DNA from: Trichococcus alkaliphilus
GTDB lineage: Bacteria > Bacillota > Bacilli > Lactobacillales > Aerococcaceae
DNA length: 64,000 bases
NCBI RefSeq assembly: GCF_003008695.1
Contig: NZ_PXZT01000002.1
Span: 248,001 to 312,000, forward strand
Reading direction: 5' to 3'
Shown: one piece after another, positions 53,365-62,892 of the stretch
How positions within the stretch are numbered: position 1 is the first letter of the stretch
Layout: each line of letters opens with the position of its first letter
Position numbers and translations under genes: made by a program
Notes under the pieces: model-generated
Seen by the model: only the letters and a program-made list of their open reading frames with translations
Database searches by the model: none
What the model was told of the DNA's origin: nothing

Positions 53365-54146
53365 CAGCCGATTCCCCGCAGACGGTCCAGCATACCTTTT
53401 TTGTCCGGCGAGACCATCATCGTTTCGCCGATCAGGATGGCATCGACGTTGCCCTCTTCCAATTCGATGACTTGCTGTCTTTCCGAGATGCCGCTCTCGG
53501 CCACGAAAAGGATGTCATCCGGCACCAATGCACGCAGCATGATGGACTGCTGGATATCTACCTTAAAGGTTTTCAAGTCCCTGTTGTTGACTCCGACGAT
53601 TTTCGGGCTTGTCCGTAACGCTTTCAGGAGTTCTTCTTCGGTATGGGCCTCAACCAATGCCGAAAGCCCCAGTTCGCGGGCCATGCGTTGGAAAGCATCC
53701 AACTCTTCTTCCGTCAGGATGGTTGCGATCAACAGCACGGCATCCGCACCGATGACTTTCGCCTCATAAATCTGGTAGGCATCGATGATGAAATCTTTCC
53801 GGATGACCGGAAGCGATACGGCCTGTTTTATTTCCGTCAGGAAGCGGTTTTCGCCTTGGAAAAAATCGGGCTCGGTCAATACCGAAATTGCGGATGCCCC
53901 CGCATCTTCGTAGGCCTTGGCGATCTCGAGGTAAGGGAAATCCTCCACGATTACGCCTTTCGAAGGGGAAGCCTTCTTGCATTCGCAGATGAAGCGGATC
54001 CCTTCGCCGGTCAGCGCCTTTTCGAAGGGGAAATCCTGATTGATCGGCATCGCCAAGGCGGCTTGTTTCATTTCTTCCAACGGGATGGCCTGCTTGGCTT
54101 TTTCCACGCGTACCTTTGTCGCTGCTATGATGTCGTCCAATATCAT
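53364..54146 (-). CDS. trpC: Indole-3-glycerol phosphate synthase
   Basis: 260 residues. Catalytic lysines in CECKKASPSKG and VIRKDFIID; phosphate sites GVNNRDLKTF and AESGI. Overlaps trpD by four bases. Confidence 0.95.
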   Translation of the reverse strand: MILDDIIAATKVRVEKAKQAIPLEEMKQAALAMPINQDFPFEKALTGEGIRFICECKKASPSKGVIVEDFPYLEIAKAYEDAGASAISVLTEPDFFQGENRFLTEIKQAVSLPVIRKDFIIDAYQIYEAKVIGADAVLLIATILTEEELDAFQRMARELGLSALVEAHTEEELLKALRTSPKIVGVNNRDLKTFKVDIQQSIMLRALVPDDILFVAESGISERQQVIELEEGNVDAILIGETMMVSPDKKGMLDRLRGIG

Positions 54147-55213
54147 TTTGTCGCCTCCTGTGATGCCTTGATAAATTGCTCCAGTTTTTTCAAAGCCGCT
54201 CCGCTGTCTATGAGTTCGGCTGCGCGTTTGATGCCGTCAGCGATCGTATAGTCGTCGTTGGCCAAATAGATGGCCATGCCGGCATTCAACAGCACCGTGT
54301 CGCGCTTCGGTCCTTTTTCGCCGCTCAAGATAGCCAAGGCGATTGCGGCATTCTCGGCCGGTTCTCCGCCCACCAAATCTTCGCTCGTGCAGTACTCGAA
54401 ACCATAGTCTTTCGGATCGAACGTGAAGTGGGTGACCTTGCCGTCGCGGAGCTCCGCGACTTCCGATGTTGTGGTCAAAGTGATTTCATCCAGACCGTCA
54501 TTTCCGCCGAATACCAATGCTCGTTCCATATGCAATTGGTTCAGCACTTCAGCCATCGTGTCCACCAGTGCGACATCATACACGCCGAGCAATTGCATGT
54601 TCGCATTGGCCGGGTTCGCCAATGGCCCAAGAACGTTGAAGATCGTCCGGACACCCATTTCTTTCCTGACGGGTGCGGCGTGTTTCATCGATGGATGGTA
54701 TTTTTGGGCATACATGAAGCACATCCCGATTTCTTCCAACATCGCTTCGCTGTGTTGCGCGCTGGCTTCGATGTTCACACCTAATTCTTCCAGCACATCC
54801 GCGCTGCCGCATTTGCTAGATGAGCTGCGGTTGCCGTGCTTAGCCACCGGAATCCCTGCGGCTGCGATGACAAAGGATGAGACGGTTGAAATGTTGAAAG
54901 TGAAGGATTGATCGCCGCCGGTTCCGACGATGTCCAATGCCGTTGTTTTCGTCTGCACCTTATTTGAAAAATCGCGCATCACTTCAGCGGAAGCACTGAT
55001 TTCTCCGGCTGTTTCGCCTTTCATCCGCATAGCTGTCAGGTAAGATGCAATCTGGACCGGGCTGGCTTGACCGCTCATGATCTGGTGCATGATGGTCTTC
55101 GTCAATTGCGGAGAAAGTTCTTCTTTTTTCACTAGTTTATCGATAGCGGCTTTCATGCTGTCTTGCGGGAGAATTTCTTCGGTCTGTTTCGTCTCTTTTA
55201 TCTCTAGCATTTC
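54143..55213 (-). CDS. trpD: Anthranilate phosphoribosyltransferase
   Basis: 356 residues from ATG 55213, which has GAGGTG six bases upstream. The PRPP motif GTGGDQSFTFNIST, KHGNRSSSSKCGSADVLEELGV and NVLGPLANPA are canonical. The start gives a leader of about 20 residues before the usual N-terminus. First gene of trpDCFBA; trpE and trpG are missing, so anthranilate must come from elsewhere. Confidence 0.94.
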   Translation of the reverse strand, partial: EMLEIKETKQTEEILPQDSMKAAIDKLVKKEELSPQLTKTIMHQIMSGQASPVQIASYLTAMRMKGETAGEISASAEVMRDFSNKVQTKTTALDIVGTGGDQSFTFNISTVSSFVIAAAGIPVAKHGNRSSSSKCGSADVLEELGVNIEASAQHSEAMLEEIGMCFMYAQKYHPSMKHAAPVRKEMGVRTIFNVLGPLANPANANMQLLGVYDVALVDTMAEVLNQLHMERALVFGGNDGLDEITLTTTSEVAELRDGKVTHFTFDPKDYGFEYCTSEDLVGGEPAENAAIALAILSGEKGPKRDTVLLNAGMAIYLANDDYTIADGIKRAAELIDSGAALKKLEQFIKASQEATK

Positions 55214-55239
55214 ATTCACCTCATCATTTTTTGTGTACA

Positions 55240-55530
55240 AAAAAAGCCCTTGTCCCCCCTTTAAAGGGACAAGAGCTTGTATTCTCCTGCGATACCACCC
55301 AAATTGACGAAATTAATCGCCCACTCGTTCACATACCAACATATGTGCCTGTCTGTTAACGGATCAGGTTCCCCGTTTGCCCCTACTCTTTTCAAGGCAA
55401 CCCTCTCAAGTCCATTCGGCATCCCCTTTGCTATCGCACTCTCACTGGCGGCGACTCTCTGGAAACAAGGTATGATGCGTACTTCTCTTGATTATCGGTT
55501 TAATTAGATGGAAATGATTTTTCTAACGAT
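55240..55530 (-). promoter_or_regulatory. T-box leader, tryptophan-specific, with promoter
   Basis: Minus strand: specifier TGG after CCGAA (complement of 55412-55414), T-box TTTGGGTGGTATCGC (55289-55303), and terminator stem GCTCTTGTCCC / GGGACAAGGGC with T7 (about 55239-55278). The promoter TTGACG, 17-bp spacer, TAAAAT lies at 55548-55576. Uncharged tRNA-Trp should open the trp operon. Confidence 0.92.
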
Positions 55531-55665
55531 TTCTTAATGTTGGGATTATTTTAACGCATCGCTATCCTTCCGTCAACTGTTTTATTTAAAATTTTTAACA
55601 AGCTCGAATGTTTTCTGCTCCGGCGCGGTTTTGGTAGAATGGAGACACAATAACTTTGAAAGGAT

Positions 55666-56184
55666 GTGTTCCGACTGAAACAATCCGAAAAACTTTACTC
55701 GATGGCACCTGTCATCGAGTCCCAAGCCCACGTCCTGATTCTGGGATCGATGCCCGGCGCTAAGTCGCTGGAAGCACAGCATTACTATGGGAACCCGAGG
55801 AATCATTTCTGGGAAATTATTTTCTCACTGCTCAGGGAAGAGGATCCAGTGTCCTATGAGGAACGCCTATCACTGCTGAAAAAACATCATGTCGCCCTCT
55901 GGGATGTCATCCACTCCTGTTACCGGGAAGGCAGCCTCGATTCGGCCATCAAAGAGGAATATCCGAACGATTTGAACAGTCTTCTGCGCGAACATCCCCA
56001 GATCAAGGCCATCGCCTTCAACGGCGGGAAAGCTTACCGCAGCTACAAAAAGCACTTCGGTCTGGACGAGCAATCAGGATTGGTTTACCTCCCGCTCCCT
56101 TCGACCAGCCCGATGCGCGGCAAACATGTCAAAACGCTGCCCGAAAAACTGGAAGCTTGGTCGGTGTTGAAGGACTATCTTTGA
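55666..56184 (+). CDS. DNA glycosylase, uracil-DNA glycosylase superfamily (deoxyinosine type)
   Basis: About 172 residues. The family-6-type signatures HVLILGSMPGAKSLEAQHYYGNPRNHFW near the start and LPLPSTSPMRGK near the end match hypoxanthine/deoxyinosine glycosylases (HDG/MUG-like), which remove deaminated bases from DNA. The start is uncertain: GTG 55666 is only two bases from AAAGGA. Convergent with metY across a terminator at 56193-56235. Confidence 0.85.
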   Translation: MFRLKQSEKLYSMAPVIESQAHVLILGSMPGAKSLEAQHYYGNPRNHFWEIIFSLLREEDPVSYEERLSLLKKHHVALWDVIHSCYREGSLDSAIKEEYPNDLNSLLREHPQIKAIAFNGGKAYRSYKKHFGLDEQSGLVYLPLPSTSPMRGKHVKTLPEKLEAWSVLKDYL

Positions 56185-56191
56185 TCAAAGT

Positions 56192-56237
56192 AAAAAGCCT
56201 CCCTAGCAGAAATTGGTTTCTGCCGGGGAGGCTTTCG
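56192..56237. terminator. Bidirectional terminator
   Basis: Stem AAAGCCTCCC-GCAGAAA / TTTCTGC-GGGAGGCTTT. Confidence 0.82.
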
Positions 56238-56243
56238 CATGTT

Positions 56244-57524
56244 TTAGATTTGTTCGAAAGCTTGATCCAAGTCGGCGATGATGTCATCGGCATTTTCGAT
56301 CCCGATGGAAAGACGGATCATGTCCCCGGAAACGCCTGCAGCAATGAGGTCTTCGTCGCTCAGTTGCGCGTGGGTCGTGCTGGCTGGATGGATGACCAAG
56401 GATTTTGCATCAGCAACGTTCGCAAGCAGCGAGAACAACTCCAACTTATCGATCCACTCGATGCCGGCTTGCTTGCCGCCCTGGATGCCGAAAGTGAAGA
56501 TCGATCCGGTGCCTTTAGGGAAGTATTTGTCGGCAAGCGTCTTGTATTTGCTTTCCGGCAGTTCCGGATAATTCACCCAAGACACTTTCGGGTGATTCGC
56601 CAGATAAGCGACAACCTTGCGGGTGTTTTCCACATGGCGTTCAACGCGCAATGACAACGTTTCGATCCCTTGCAGCAACAGGAAGGAATCTATCGGCCCG
56701 ATGCAGGCTCCCGTGTCGCGCAGCAACTGCACGCGGATTTTGGTCGTGAAAGCTCCCGGTCCCAGATCGGTATAGACCAACCCGTTGTAATGCGCATCCG
56801 GCGTCGTGAAGCCAGGGTATCTTCCGCTGGCGGCGAAATCGAATTTACCTGATTCGACGATGACCCCGCCCATAGTTGTGCCATGCCCGCCCAGGAATTT
56901 CGTAGCTGAGTGAACCACAACATCGGCGCCGAATTCGAACGGACGGATCAGGTAAGGCGTGCCGAATGTGTTGTCCACGATCAAAATGATGCCGTGGTTA
57001 TGCGCGATTTCAGCGACTTTTTCGATATCGATCAGGTTGGTGCTCGGGTTTCCGATTGATTCGATGAAGATGGCTTTCGTCTTTTCCGTGATGGCAGCTT
57101 CGAAGTTAGCCGTATCTTCAGGATCAATGAAAGTTGTTTTGATGCCCAAATTAGGCAAGGTTGCGCTGAAAAGATTATAGGTTCCGCCATAAAGTGTGCT
57201 AGCAGCGACGATTTCATCGCCCGCATTCGCCACATTCAGGATGGCGTACGTGATTGCAGCTGAACCTGAAGCGACTGTAACTGCGGATGTGCCTCCTTCA
57301 AGTGCTGCAACCCGCGCATCCACGACTGCGGTTGTAGGGTTAGTCAAACGGGTGTAGACATTCCCGGCATCCGTCAAAGCGAAGCGGCCGGCAGCCTGTT
57401 CCGCGCTGTCGAACACGAAAGCGGTAGTCTGATAGATCGGTACCGCACGGGCTCCGGTAACGGGGTCCGGCACTTGGCCTGCATGTACTTGCAACGTTTC
57501 AAAACTGTAATTTTTCTCTGTCAT
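56244..57524 (-). CDS. metY: O-acetylhomoserine sulfhydrylase (MetY type)
   Basis: 426 residues, Cys/Met-metabolism PLP family. Opening [33 protein letters not shown] lysine in [16 protein letters not shown] and NYP..PESKY. Length above 420 and the extra insertions separate it from cystathionine synthases. It makes homocysteine from O-acetylhomoserine and sulfide. The Met T-box upstream confirms the pathway. The homocysteine made here could feed the MetE-like enzyme at 33.8 kb. Confidence 0.92.
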   Translation of the reverse strand: MTEKNYSFETLQVHAGQVPDPVTGARAVPIYQTTAFVFDSAEQAAGRFALTDAGNVYTRLTNPTTAVVDARVAALEGGTSAVTVASGSAAITYAILNVANAGDEIVAASTLYGGTYNLFSATLPNLGIKTTFIDPEDTANFEAAITEKTKAIFIESIGNPSTNLIDIEKVAEIAHNHGIILIVDNTFGTPYLIRPFEFGADVVVHSATKFLGGHGTTMGGVIVESGKFDFAASGRYPGFTTPDAHYNGLVYTDLGPGAFTTKIRVQLLRDTGACIGPIDSFLLLQGIETLSLRVERHVENTRKVVAYLANHPKVSWVNYPELPESKYKTLADKYFPKGTGSIFTFGIQGGKQAGIEWIDKLELFSLLANVADAKSLVIHPASTTHAQLSDEDLIAAGVSGDMIRLSIGIENADDIIADLDQAFEQI

Positions 57525-57637
57525 TTGTCATCTTTCCCTTCTAATTTTCGATATATTCTTGCATAGCAGTTGCTCTTCTGGGTCATTTCCGATTAGCCGA
57601 GGTTGCTTCTGTTCGTTACTCTGATATTGCAAAAAGC

Positions 57638-57930
57638 AAAAAAGCCCTCGTCCCTATATTCCAACTGATTGAAATACAGGGACGAAAGCTCTTCGTGTTA
57701 CCACCCATGTTCGTAGGGACCTCGCGATCCATACCTTAAAAAGTACGCAAGCTCCCGCTTGTTATACTCTTGTGCTTTATCGTGCACAAACCGAAGCAAC
57801 ACTATCCGCATTGCTTTGCTCCGAGACCATCTTCGCTTTTTTTCATCATACCCCTTTTCACCTGCCGGGGCTCTCTGGAATGACGATTGAAAGGTACTCT
57901 TCTCTTCATCGCTCTTCTGTTAAAATTTAA
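57638..57930 (-). promoter_or_regulatory. T-box leader, methionine-specific, in front of metY
   Basis: Minus strand: specifier ATG in GCGAAGATGGTCTC (complement of 57828-57830), T-box TGGGTGGTAACACG (57694-57707), then terminator with GTCCCTGTATTTC / GAATATAGGGAC and a T6 exit. A promoter of TTGACA, 17-bp spacer, TATATT sits at 57934-57962. It shares the GGTGGTAACACG T-box variant with the 33.7-kb Met leader. Confidence 0.92.
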
Positions 57931-58039
57931 TTAAATATAACATCTGATTCTCACCTTGTCAAACATTTTTATCAGGATGAGCATATTCGCTTTGTTTCGC
58001 GGCAGCATGTTCTATAATTAGTACAAGAGGTGATGGAAT

Positions 58040-58372
58040 ATGAAATTGATGTTTACTGAAAATGCCATGCAAAGACTGGGAAAATTGGGGATGGCCGAGG
58101 AACTCTCTTTGTATATGAGCACCATCTACGGCTGCGGCGGACCGGACAGCAGCATGTTCACGATCCGATCGTATGATACGGAAAACCCTTACTACGACAC
58201 TGTTCTGGACACCAACTTTGGCACGGTCAAAGCCACCAAGGATAGCCTGCAGCAACTGGACGAAGACAACATCATCGACTTCAACGACAGCAGCTTCTCT
58301 TTCGTCCTGAAAAGCAACCGCGGTCTGCTGAACCCGCACATGAACTACGAAAATATGAAATTGAAAGATTGA
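58040..58372 (+). CDS. Iron-sulfur cluster biosynthesis (IscA/HesB-like) small protein
   Basis: 110 residues from ATG 58040 with AGAGGTGATGG upstream. The fold resembles A-type scaffold proteins of lactic acid bacteria (MKLMFTENAMQRLGKL at the start; DTNFGTVKATKDSLQQL in the middle). Only one cysteine (IYGCGGPD) remains and the paired C-terminal cysteines of IscA are absent, so classical cluster binding is unlikely. Divergent from metY. Confidence 0.65.
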   Translation: MKLMFTENAMQRLGKLGMAEELSLYMSTIYGCGGPDSSMFTIRSYDTENPYYDTVLDTNFGTVKATKDSLQQLDEDNIIDFNDSSFSFVLKSNRGLLNPHMNYENMKLKD

Positions 58373-58410
58373 GAAAAGCGGCAATGGAATAAGTGCCTAT
58401 TCTTTTTGAC

Positions 58411-58452
58411 AAAAATTCCCGGCGAAATCATGCCTCGCCGGGAATTTTTTTG
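58411..58452. terminator. Terminator
   Basis: Stem AAATTCCCGGCG / CGCCGGGAATTT followed by T7. Confidence 0.8.
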
Positions 58453-58548
58453 TTTTCATTCGGAAAATACTAAGATCGGCAGTCCAAACCAATTGTATGG
58501 TCAGCGCTGCTGATCTTAGTCATTCAATATAGGGATTTTCGGAGGCAT

Positions 58549-60018
58549 TTATTCATCATCACTTGAAGCGTCTTGTTTCATTGCTGCAATTTTAATTTGA
58601 ATACTTTCCATTGTTTCTTTATCCAATGGGTAGAATTTCATGAATGTTAAAGCAATGAGTGTACCGACTAATGGTAAAACTGAAATCATTACAATACCAG
58701 CCATGCGCAATTGTGGCGAAAGTGGCGTGTCAGCCGTTGGATAAGCTTGCGCAAATCCTACAGCGGCTAAGATCCAACCAATGGACATTGGCGCAAAGGA
58801 TGACGCGACTGAGTCAGTCAAGGAGAACATGGTGCTCAACATTCCGGAAACATAACGTCCGGAAACACTTGTTTCGTAGTCAGAGACATCCGCTGCCATT
58901 GTCAAAGCCAAGCCTGACGGAGTGGACGCGAATCCTTTCGCACAAGCAAAAACGACTGTGAAGGCAACTGTCCATAACGATATGTTAGAGAAGCTCAAGT
59001 CACCTGGGTTCGCAAAGAAAAGCAAGCCGCCTAATAGGACCAATGAAACAACGGCACCCTGCAAGTAACGGACATAGGAGTAACGCAACCCTCTTTTTTG
59101 AGCAATAGTTGCCGCAAAGGTTGTAAACAAAAGGTTAGGCAAAATCAGAACTAACGAAATTGTTCCTGATAAACCAAAGTTACCGAAGATGATACCGAAC
59201 AGGATCATCAACATAACTTGGTCGCCGAACATTTGCGCATTGAACTTCACAAAAGCTGCTGCCATAGTCAACATTTGCAGAGGTTTGTTGCCTTTGATGA
59301 TTGCCCAGTAATCTTTGAACGACGTTTTGGTCGTTTTTTCGCCAATTCCGAAGAATTGTTTGTTGTCTTTCTGGGCAATACCGATAACTGCCAAAATTCC
59401 TAGGATAGCTGAGATGATCATGACTCCTGGGATAAACACTTTGAAGAATTCCGGTGTGAAACCGCCGTATTTTGGCGCTAAGAAGTTTGCGACAACAATT
59501 TGACCACCAGTAAACAGTAAAGTAGTAACCCAACCATCAACAATATTGAAGATAGGCCGTTGTTTTGGATCATTTGTCAAAGCAGCTTGACCGGCTTTTG
59601 TAACCGTCGCTTGCAAGGAATAACCGATTTTGTGCACGACTAACGCAAGCAGGAAAATCGGAATTTTCATTCCTTCACCCATTCCATGAATATTGAATAA
59701 TATCAGGAATGAAATAACAGTGATAATATTGCCTAAAACCATAATGGGACGATACTTACCGAATTTAGTATCCGTTTTATCAATCAAAACTCCGATAGCC
59801 GGATCAATGACCCCATCAAAGATACGGATGTACCCCATAATTTGACTGACGAACAGCGCGGTCAACCCTACAAGACCTGTGGCATAGTAGACGACAAAAC
59901 CAAAAGCGAACAAATAAATATTTGTTGATGAGTTATTCAAAGTGAATAACACGATCTGCCAAAGTTTAGCGCGATTGTATTTCGTCTCTTCTTGAAGCGT
60001 TGAAGTATTTTTTGACAT
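58549..60018 (-). CDS. GPH-family sugar/sugar-acid:cation symporter, copy 1
   Basis: 489 residues from ATG 60018 (GGAGGGG upstream). About twelve helices; the glycoside-pentoside-hexuronide signature appears as RIFDGVIDPAIGVLIDKTDTKFGKYRPIMVLGN. The C-terminal tail (MESIQIKIAAMKQDASSDDE) is soluble and acidic. It is nearly identical to the partial gene at 62893, so one is a recent duplicate. A cre-like box and a long inverted repeat precede it. Substrate unknown; pentosides, glycosides or uronates are typical. Confidence 0.9.
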   Translation of the reverse strand: MSKNTSTLQEETKYNRAKLWQIVLFTLNNSSTNIYLFAFGFVVYYATGLVGLTALFVSQIMGYIRIFDGVIDPAIGVLIDKTDTKFGKYRPIMVLGNIITVISFLILFNIHGMGEGMKIPIFLLALVVHKIGYSLQATVTKAGQAALTNDPKQRPIFNIVDGWVTTLLFTGGQIVVANFLAPKYGGFTPEFFKVFIPGVMIISAILGILAVIGIAQKDNKQFFGIGEKTTKTSFKDYWAIIKGNKPLQMLTMAAAFVKFNAQMFGDQVMLMILFGIIFGNFGLSGTISLVLILPNLLFTTFAATIAQKRGLRYSYVRYLQGAVVSLVLLGGLLFFANPGDLSFSNISLWTVAFTVVFACAKGFASTPSGLALTMAADVSDYETSVSGRYVSGMLSTMFSLTDSVASSFAPMSIGWILAAVGFAQAYPTADTPLSPQLRMAGIVMISVLPLVGTLIALTFMKFYPLDKETMESIQIKIAAMKQDASSDDE

Positions 60019-60082
60019 AAAAATCCCCTCCATATTATGGAATTCAAAACTTTTTTCACCAAGTTTTATTATCATATTATGA

Positions 60083-60131
60083 AACTCGGTTACCTAAAAA
60101 ATAATCGCAACAATCTGAATAAAACCGAGTT
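60083..60131 (-). promoter_or_regulatory. Spaced inverted repeat upstream of symporter copy 1
   Basis: AACTCGGTT (60083-60091) and AACCGAGTT (60123-60131), perfect nine-base arms 31 bp apart, within the promoter region. Suits two operator half-sites or a pair of binding sites for a sugar repressor. Confidence 0.5.
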
Positions 60132-60160
60132 ATAAGATCTAAAGAAATGATACCACCAGA

Positions 60161-60174
60161 AGTAACCGCTTACA
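60161..60174 (-). promoter_or_regulatory. Candidate cre (CcpA) site
   Basis: On the minus strand TGTAAGCGGTTACT fits TGWNANCGNTNWCA at all but the last base, upstream of symporter copy 1. Carbon catabolite repression is likely. Confidence 0.6.
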
Positions 60175-60253
60175 ACTTTTTTATTGTTAATACTTTGTGA
60201 ACGCTATTTATTCTTGGAAAAGCGATCTACACCCGCGTTTGACAATGGACAGA

Positions 60254-60292
60254 CAAAAAACTGCCCCCACATTACGGGGAGCAGTCTTTGAA
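60254..60292 (-). terminator. Terminator of the MFS-creatininase operon
   Basis: Stem ACTGC-CCCC / GGGG-GCAGT, T6 on the minus exit. Confidence 0.75.
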
Positions 60293-60297
60293 ACTGT

Positions 60298-61152
60298 TTA
60301 AATGTTTTTGTGTCTATTGTAGGCAGCCGGCACGTGCGGATAAAGCTTGTAAACCTCTTTAAGATACTCTTCTTGAATCGCCATTTCCTTCAGTAAAGTT
60401 GGAAAATCAATTGTATCCACCATCTTATTAAGCAGTACCAGTCCCTCTTCTGCCATGCGGTCTCGCGTTTCAATATCAGGTATGGCAGAGGTTGCCATAT
60501 GGTCTGAATGTTCCTTGAAATAATAACCTGTTGCTCCCGATTGAAAGGCTTGGGCACTCAGATTGCCAAAAACCGATGGGGTCTGGGTAACTGGTTCTGC
60601 ATAATCAGAGGTCAGCAATATATCATCCAAACGATTACGTAACTTGTAAGCCCCCAGAATCATCTTATCTAAATTTAGCATCATCTCTTTCGGGTCTGAA
60701 AAGACACCGGATTTCTGGGCTGTTATCATGCCGTCAATATAGAGAATAGCGATCCCTGTTTCATCAAAGAAATCTCGGACAACCGGGTTGATTGAGATAT
60801 GGGCTGGGCCGTGCAGGCTGAGATAGATTTGTTTTTTGAAGCCTGACCGCAGTAAGGAATGTGCCAGACCCTGCAACATATCAGCGCTTTCCCTAACGGT
60901 TAATTGGATGGTTCCCTTACCTGAGGCGGTTGCCCCTGAATAAATGTAAGGCACATGCGGAAGGACAAGTGAGTTTGTTCTTTCAGCCATCAACAAGGCA
61001 ATCCCTTCAGCCAATATTGTTTCGCAATCCAAGGGCAGCCCCCCGTGGAGTTCGGTTGGTCCAAAAGGCACGATGATGACATCGCTCTCCTTTAAGTAAG
61101 CCTCCACTTCATCATTGACCAAAACATTCAATAAGTGACTTCTTAATTTCAT
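60298..61152 (-). CDS. Creatininase-family amidohydrolase
   Basis: 284 residues. The metal-binding opening VIIVPFGPTELHGGLPLDCET carries Glu, His and Asp; the second His sits in YLSLHGPAH. The family hydrolyses amide bonds in creatinine, methylenediurea-like or related small cyclic amides; some members act in sugar-lactone or formamide pathways. It overlaps no gene but lies 15 bases after the GPH gene, so they form one operon. That suggests its substrate is brought in by that symporter. Confidence 0.83.
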   Translation of the reverse strand: MKLRSHLLNVLVNDEVEAYLKESDVIIVPFGPTELHGGLPLDCETILAEGIALLMAERTNSLVLPHVPYIYSGATASGKGTIQLTVRESADMLQGLAHSLLRSGFKKQIYLSLHGPAHISINPVVRDFFDETGIAILYIDGMITAQKSGVFSDPKEMMLNLDKMILGAYKLRNRLDDILLTSDYAEPVTQTPSVFGNLSAQAFQSGATGYYFKEHSDHMATSAIPDIETRDRMAEEGLVLLNKMVDTIDFPTLLKEMAIQEEYLKEVYKLYPHVPAAYNRHKNI

Positions 61153-61167
61153 AAGTGCACCTCGCTA

Positions 61168-62640
61168 TTATACTTCTGGTTCATCATTTTTCTTATCAAA
61201 TTCCTCAAGTCTTGCCAGACGAGCTGAAGTCATCGCCTCACGTGTTTCATCAGTAATGTTCCAAATGAATTTGAATGAAACCCATGATAATAAAGCACAA
61301 ACGGCTGGACCAACAAGGTTCATCAGAACTAATCCTTCAACAGCTTGAGCTGATTGCGCTTGACCAGCTTGAGCGGCCTGTTGGCTGTAACCAATCCAAC
61401 CAATCATCAAGACAACAAGGGATTGCGCCAACATTTGGCCAAGACGTCTTGTCAGCGAGAAGTTACCGTAGATGGAACCTTCGGAACGTTTGCCAGTGAT
61501 GTATTCGTTGTAGTCAATGGATTCTGAAACAAGACCCCATTGAAGTTGAACGGACATCAGCATGAAAGCAATACCGACGCTGGCAGAAACCATGTAGAAG
61601 AAAGGTGGTAAGTCACCCACTAATTTCCAGACGTACAAGCCAATAAAGATAGCGGCACTCAATAGTAAATAAGTACGGATTACTTTAACTGTAGATCCAA
61701 TGAATTTTACCAGGTATGGAGCGATAAGTAACAGCACTACTGGTAACCCTTGACCGATTAAAGCAGCAGTTCCCATTAAACCAATATCACCAAATACATC
61801 GCCATAAATATAAGGAAGCGTTGTATTGAATAAGGTTGAACCGAAAACGATTACAATCGAGTGTAAACAAAGTGACAAGAACGCTTTGTTTTTAGCTAAT
61901 GTAACAAAAATATCTGTGACTTTTGTCGGTTCTGTTTGTTCTTCTGCGGCAAGTTTCGCTGCAACATTCCGTTCTTCAGTTCCCCAATAGTGGAAGAAGA
62001 TCAGTGCACCACCTAAGATAGCCGCGAAGATACCTGAAACCATATAACCTGTTGTGTTTTCACCTAAACGCGAAAGAATCAACGGTATAATCATTGAACT
62101 GATTAAACCACCGACTGTTGATCCCATACCACGAGCCGAAGATAAAGTAGTTCTTTCTCTATCGTTTAAGGCCATTACCCCAAGAACTGATCCCATGGCA
62201 ATGTTCATCATAGTGTAACCTAATTCGTAGATAACTTTTAATAGAAAAATAGCTACTAAACGCATCATACCATCAAACATTGAAGGTACAGAGAAGAATG
62301 CAATAAGACCGATAACAATCAAAGGAATTGAGCGCAACATCCAAGGACGGAACTTATCTTTTTGGCCATGTGCCTTTGAGAAGGACTTATCCATGATAGT
62401 ACCCATCATCGGGTCATTGACCATATCCCAAATATTCCAAACGAGCAAAAGTATAGATAGCGTTGCAAATGGTATGCCTAATACGTTTGTAAGATATCGG
62501 TTCATAAATGTTCCGATCAAGACCAGGGTAGCAACCCCACCGGCATCTCCGGCACCATAACCCAATTTATGCTTCAGGGTTAGACTGCTTTTCATTTCGT
62601 TTGCTGAATTTTGCTGCTTAACAACTTTTTCTTCTGCCAT
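61168..62640 (-). CDS. GPH-family symporter, distinct paralogue
   Basis: 490 residues. Twelve helices, GPH signature NIWDMVNDPMMGTIMDKSF and RPWMLRSIPLI. The terminal stretch TSARLARLEEFDKKNDEPEV is soluble. It is only distantly related to the two near-identical copies flanking the operon. Start ATG 62640 follows AGAGGAAAATC. First gene of the operon with the creatininase-like enzyme. Confidence 0.88.
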   Translation of the reverse strand: MAEEKVVKQQNSANEMKSSLTLKHKLGYGAGDAGGVATLVLIGTFMNRYLTNVLGIPFATLSILLLVWNIWDMVNDPMMGTIMDKSFSKAHGQKDKFRPWMLRSIPLIVIGLIAFFSVPSMFDGMMRLVAIFLLKVIYELGYTMMNIAMGSVLGVMALNDRERTTLSSARGMGSTVGGLISSMIIPLILSRLGENTTGYMVSGIFAAILGGALIFFHYWGTEERNVAAKLAAEEQTEPTKVTDIFVTLAKNKAFLSLCLHSIVIVFGSTLFNTTLPYIYGDVFGDIGLMGTAALIGQGLPVVLLLIAPYLVKFIGSTVKVIRTYLLLSAAIFIGLYVWKLVGDLPPFFYMVSASVGIAFMLMSVQLQWGLVSESIDYNEYITGKRSEGSIYGNFSLTRRLGQMLAQSLVVLMIGWIGYSQQAAQAGQAQSAQAVEGLVLMNLVGPAVCALLSWVSFKFIWNITDETREAMTSARLARLEEFDKKNDEPEV

Positions 62641-62751
62641 AAGATTTTCCTCTTTTCTCTATAATAATTGGTGAACTATTCTATATAAGTTGAATTAATA
62701 TTTTTCAGATCAGCTAATTCTCCCACCAAGCATCATGGCATTAAATAAGAG

Positions 62752-62786
62752 AAGATGACCCCGATAGTTTATCGTCATCATCTTCT
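62752..62786 (-). terminator. Possible terminator after symporter copy 2
   Basis: Arms AGAAGATGA / TCATCTTCT flank a 17-base loop; T-rich sequence follows on the minus strand. The rest of 62641-62892 holds no recognised element. Confidence 0.45.
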
Positions 62787-62892
62787 CGGGCTACATGATA
62801 GAGTTATTTTTGGTGTCTAGTTTAGGCTGACTATCCACGAAATCGCTGACATTATTATTTTTCCTATTACTCAAAAATGAAAAGTCGTAGCT

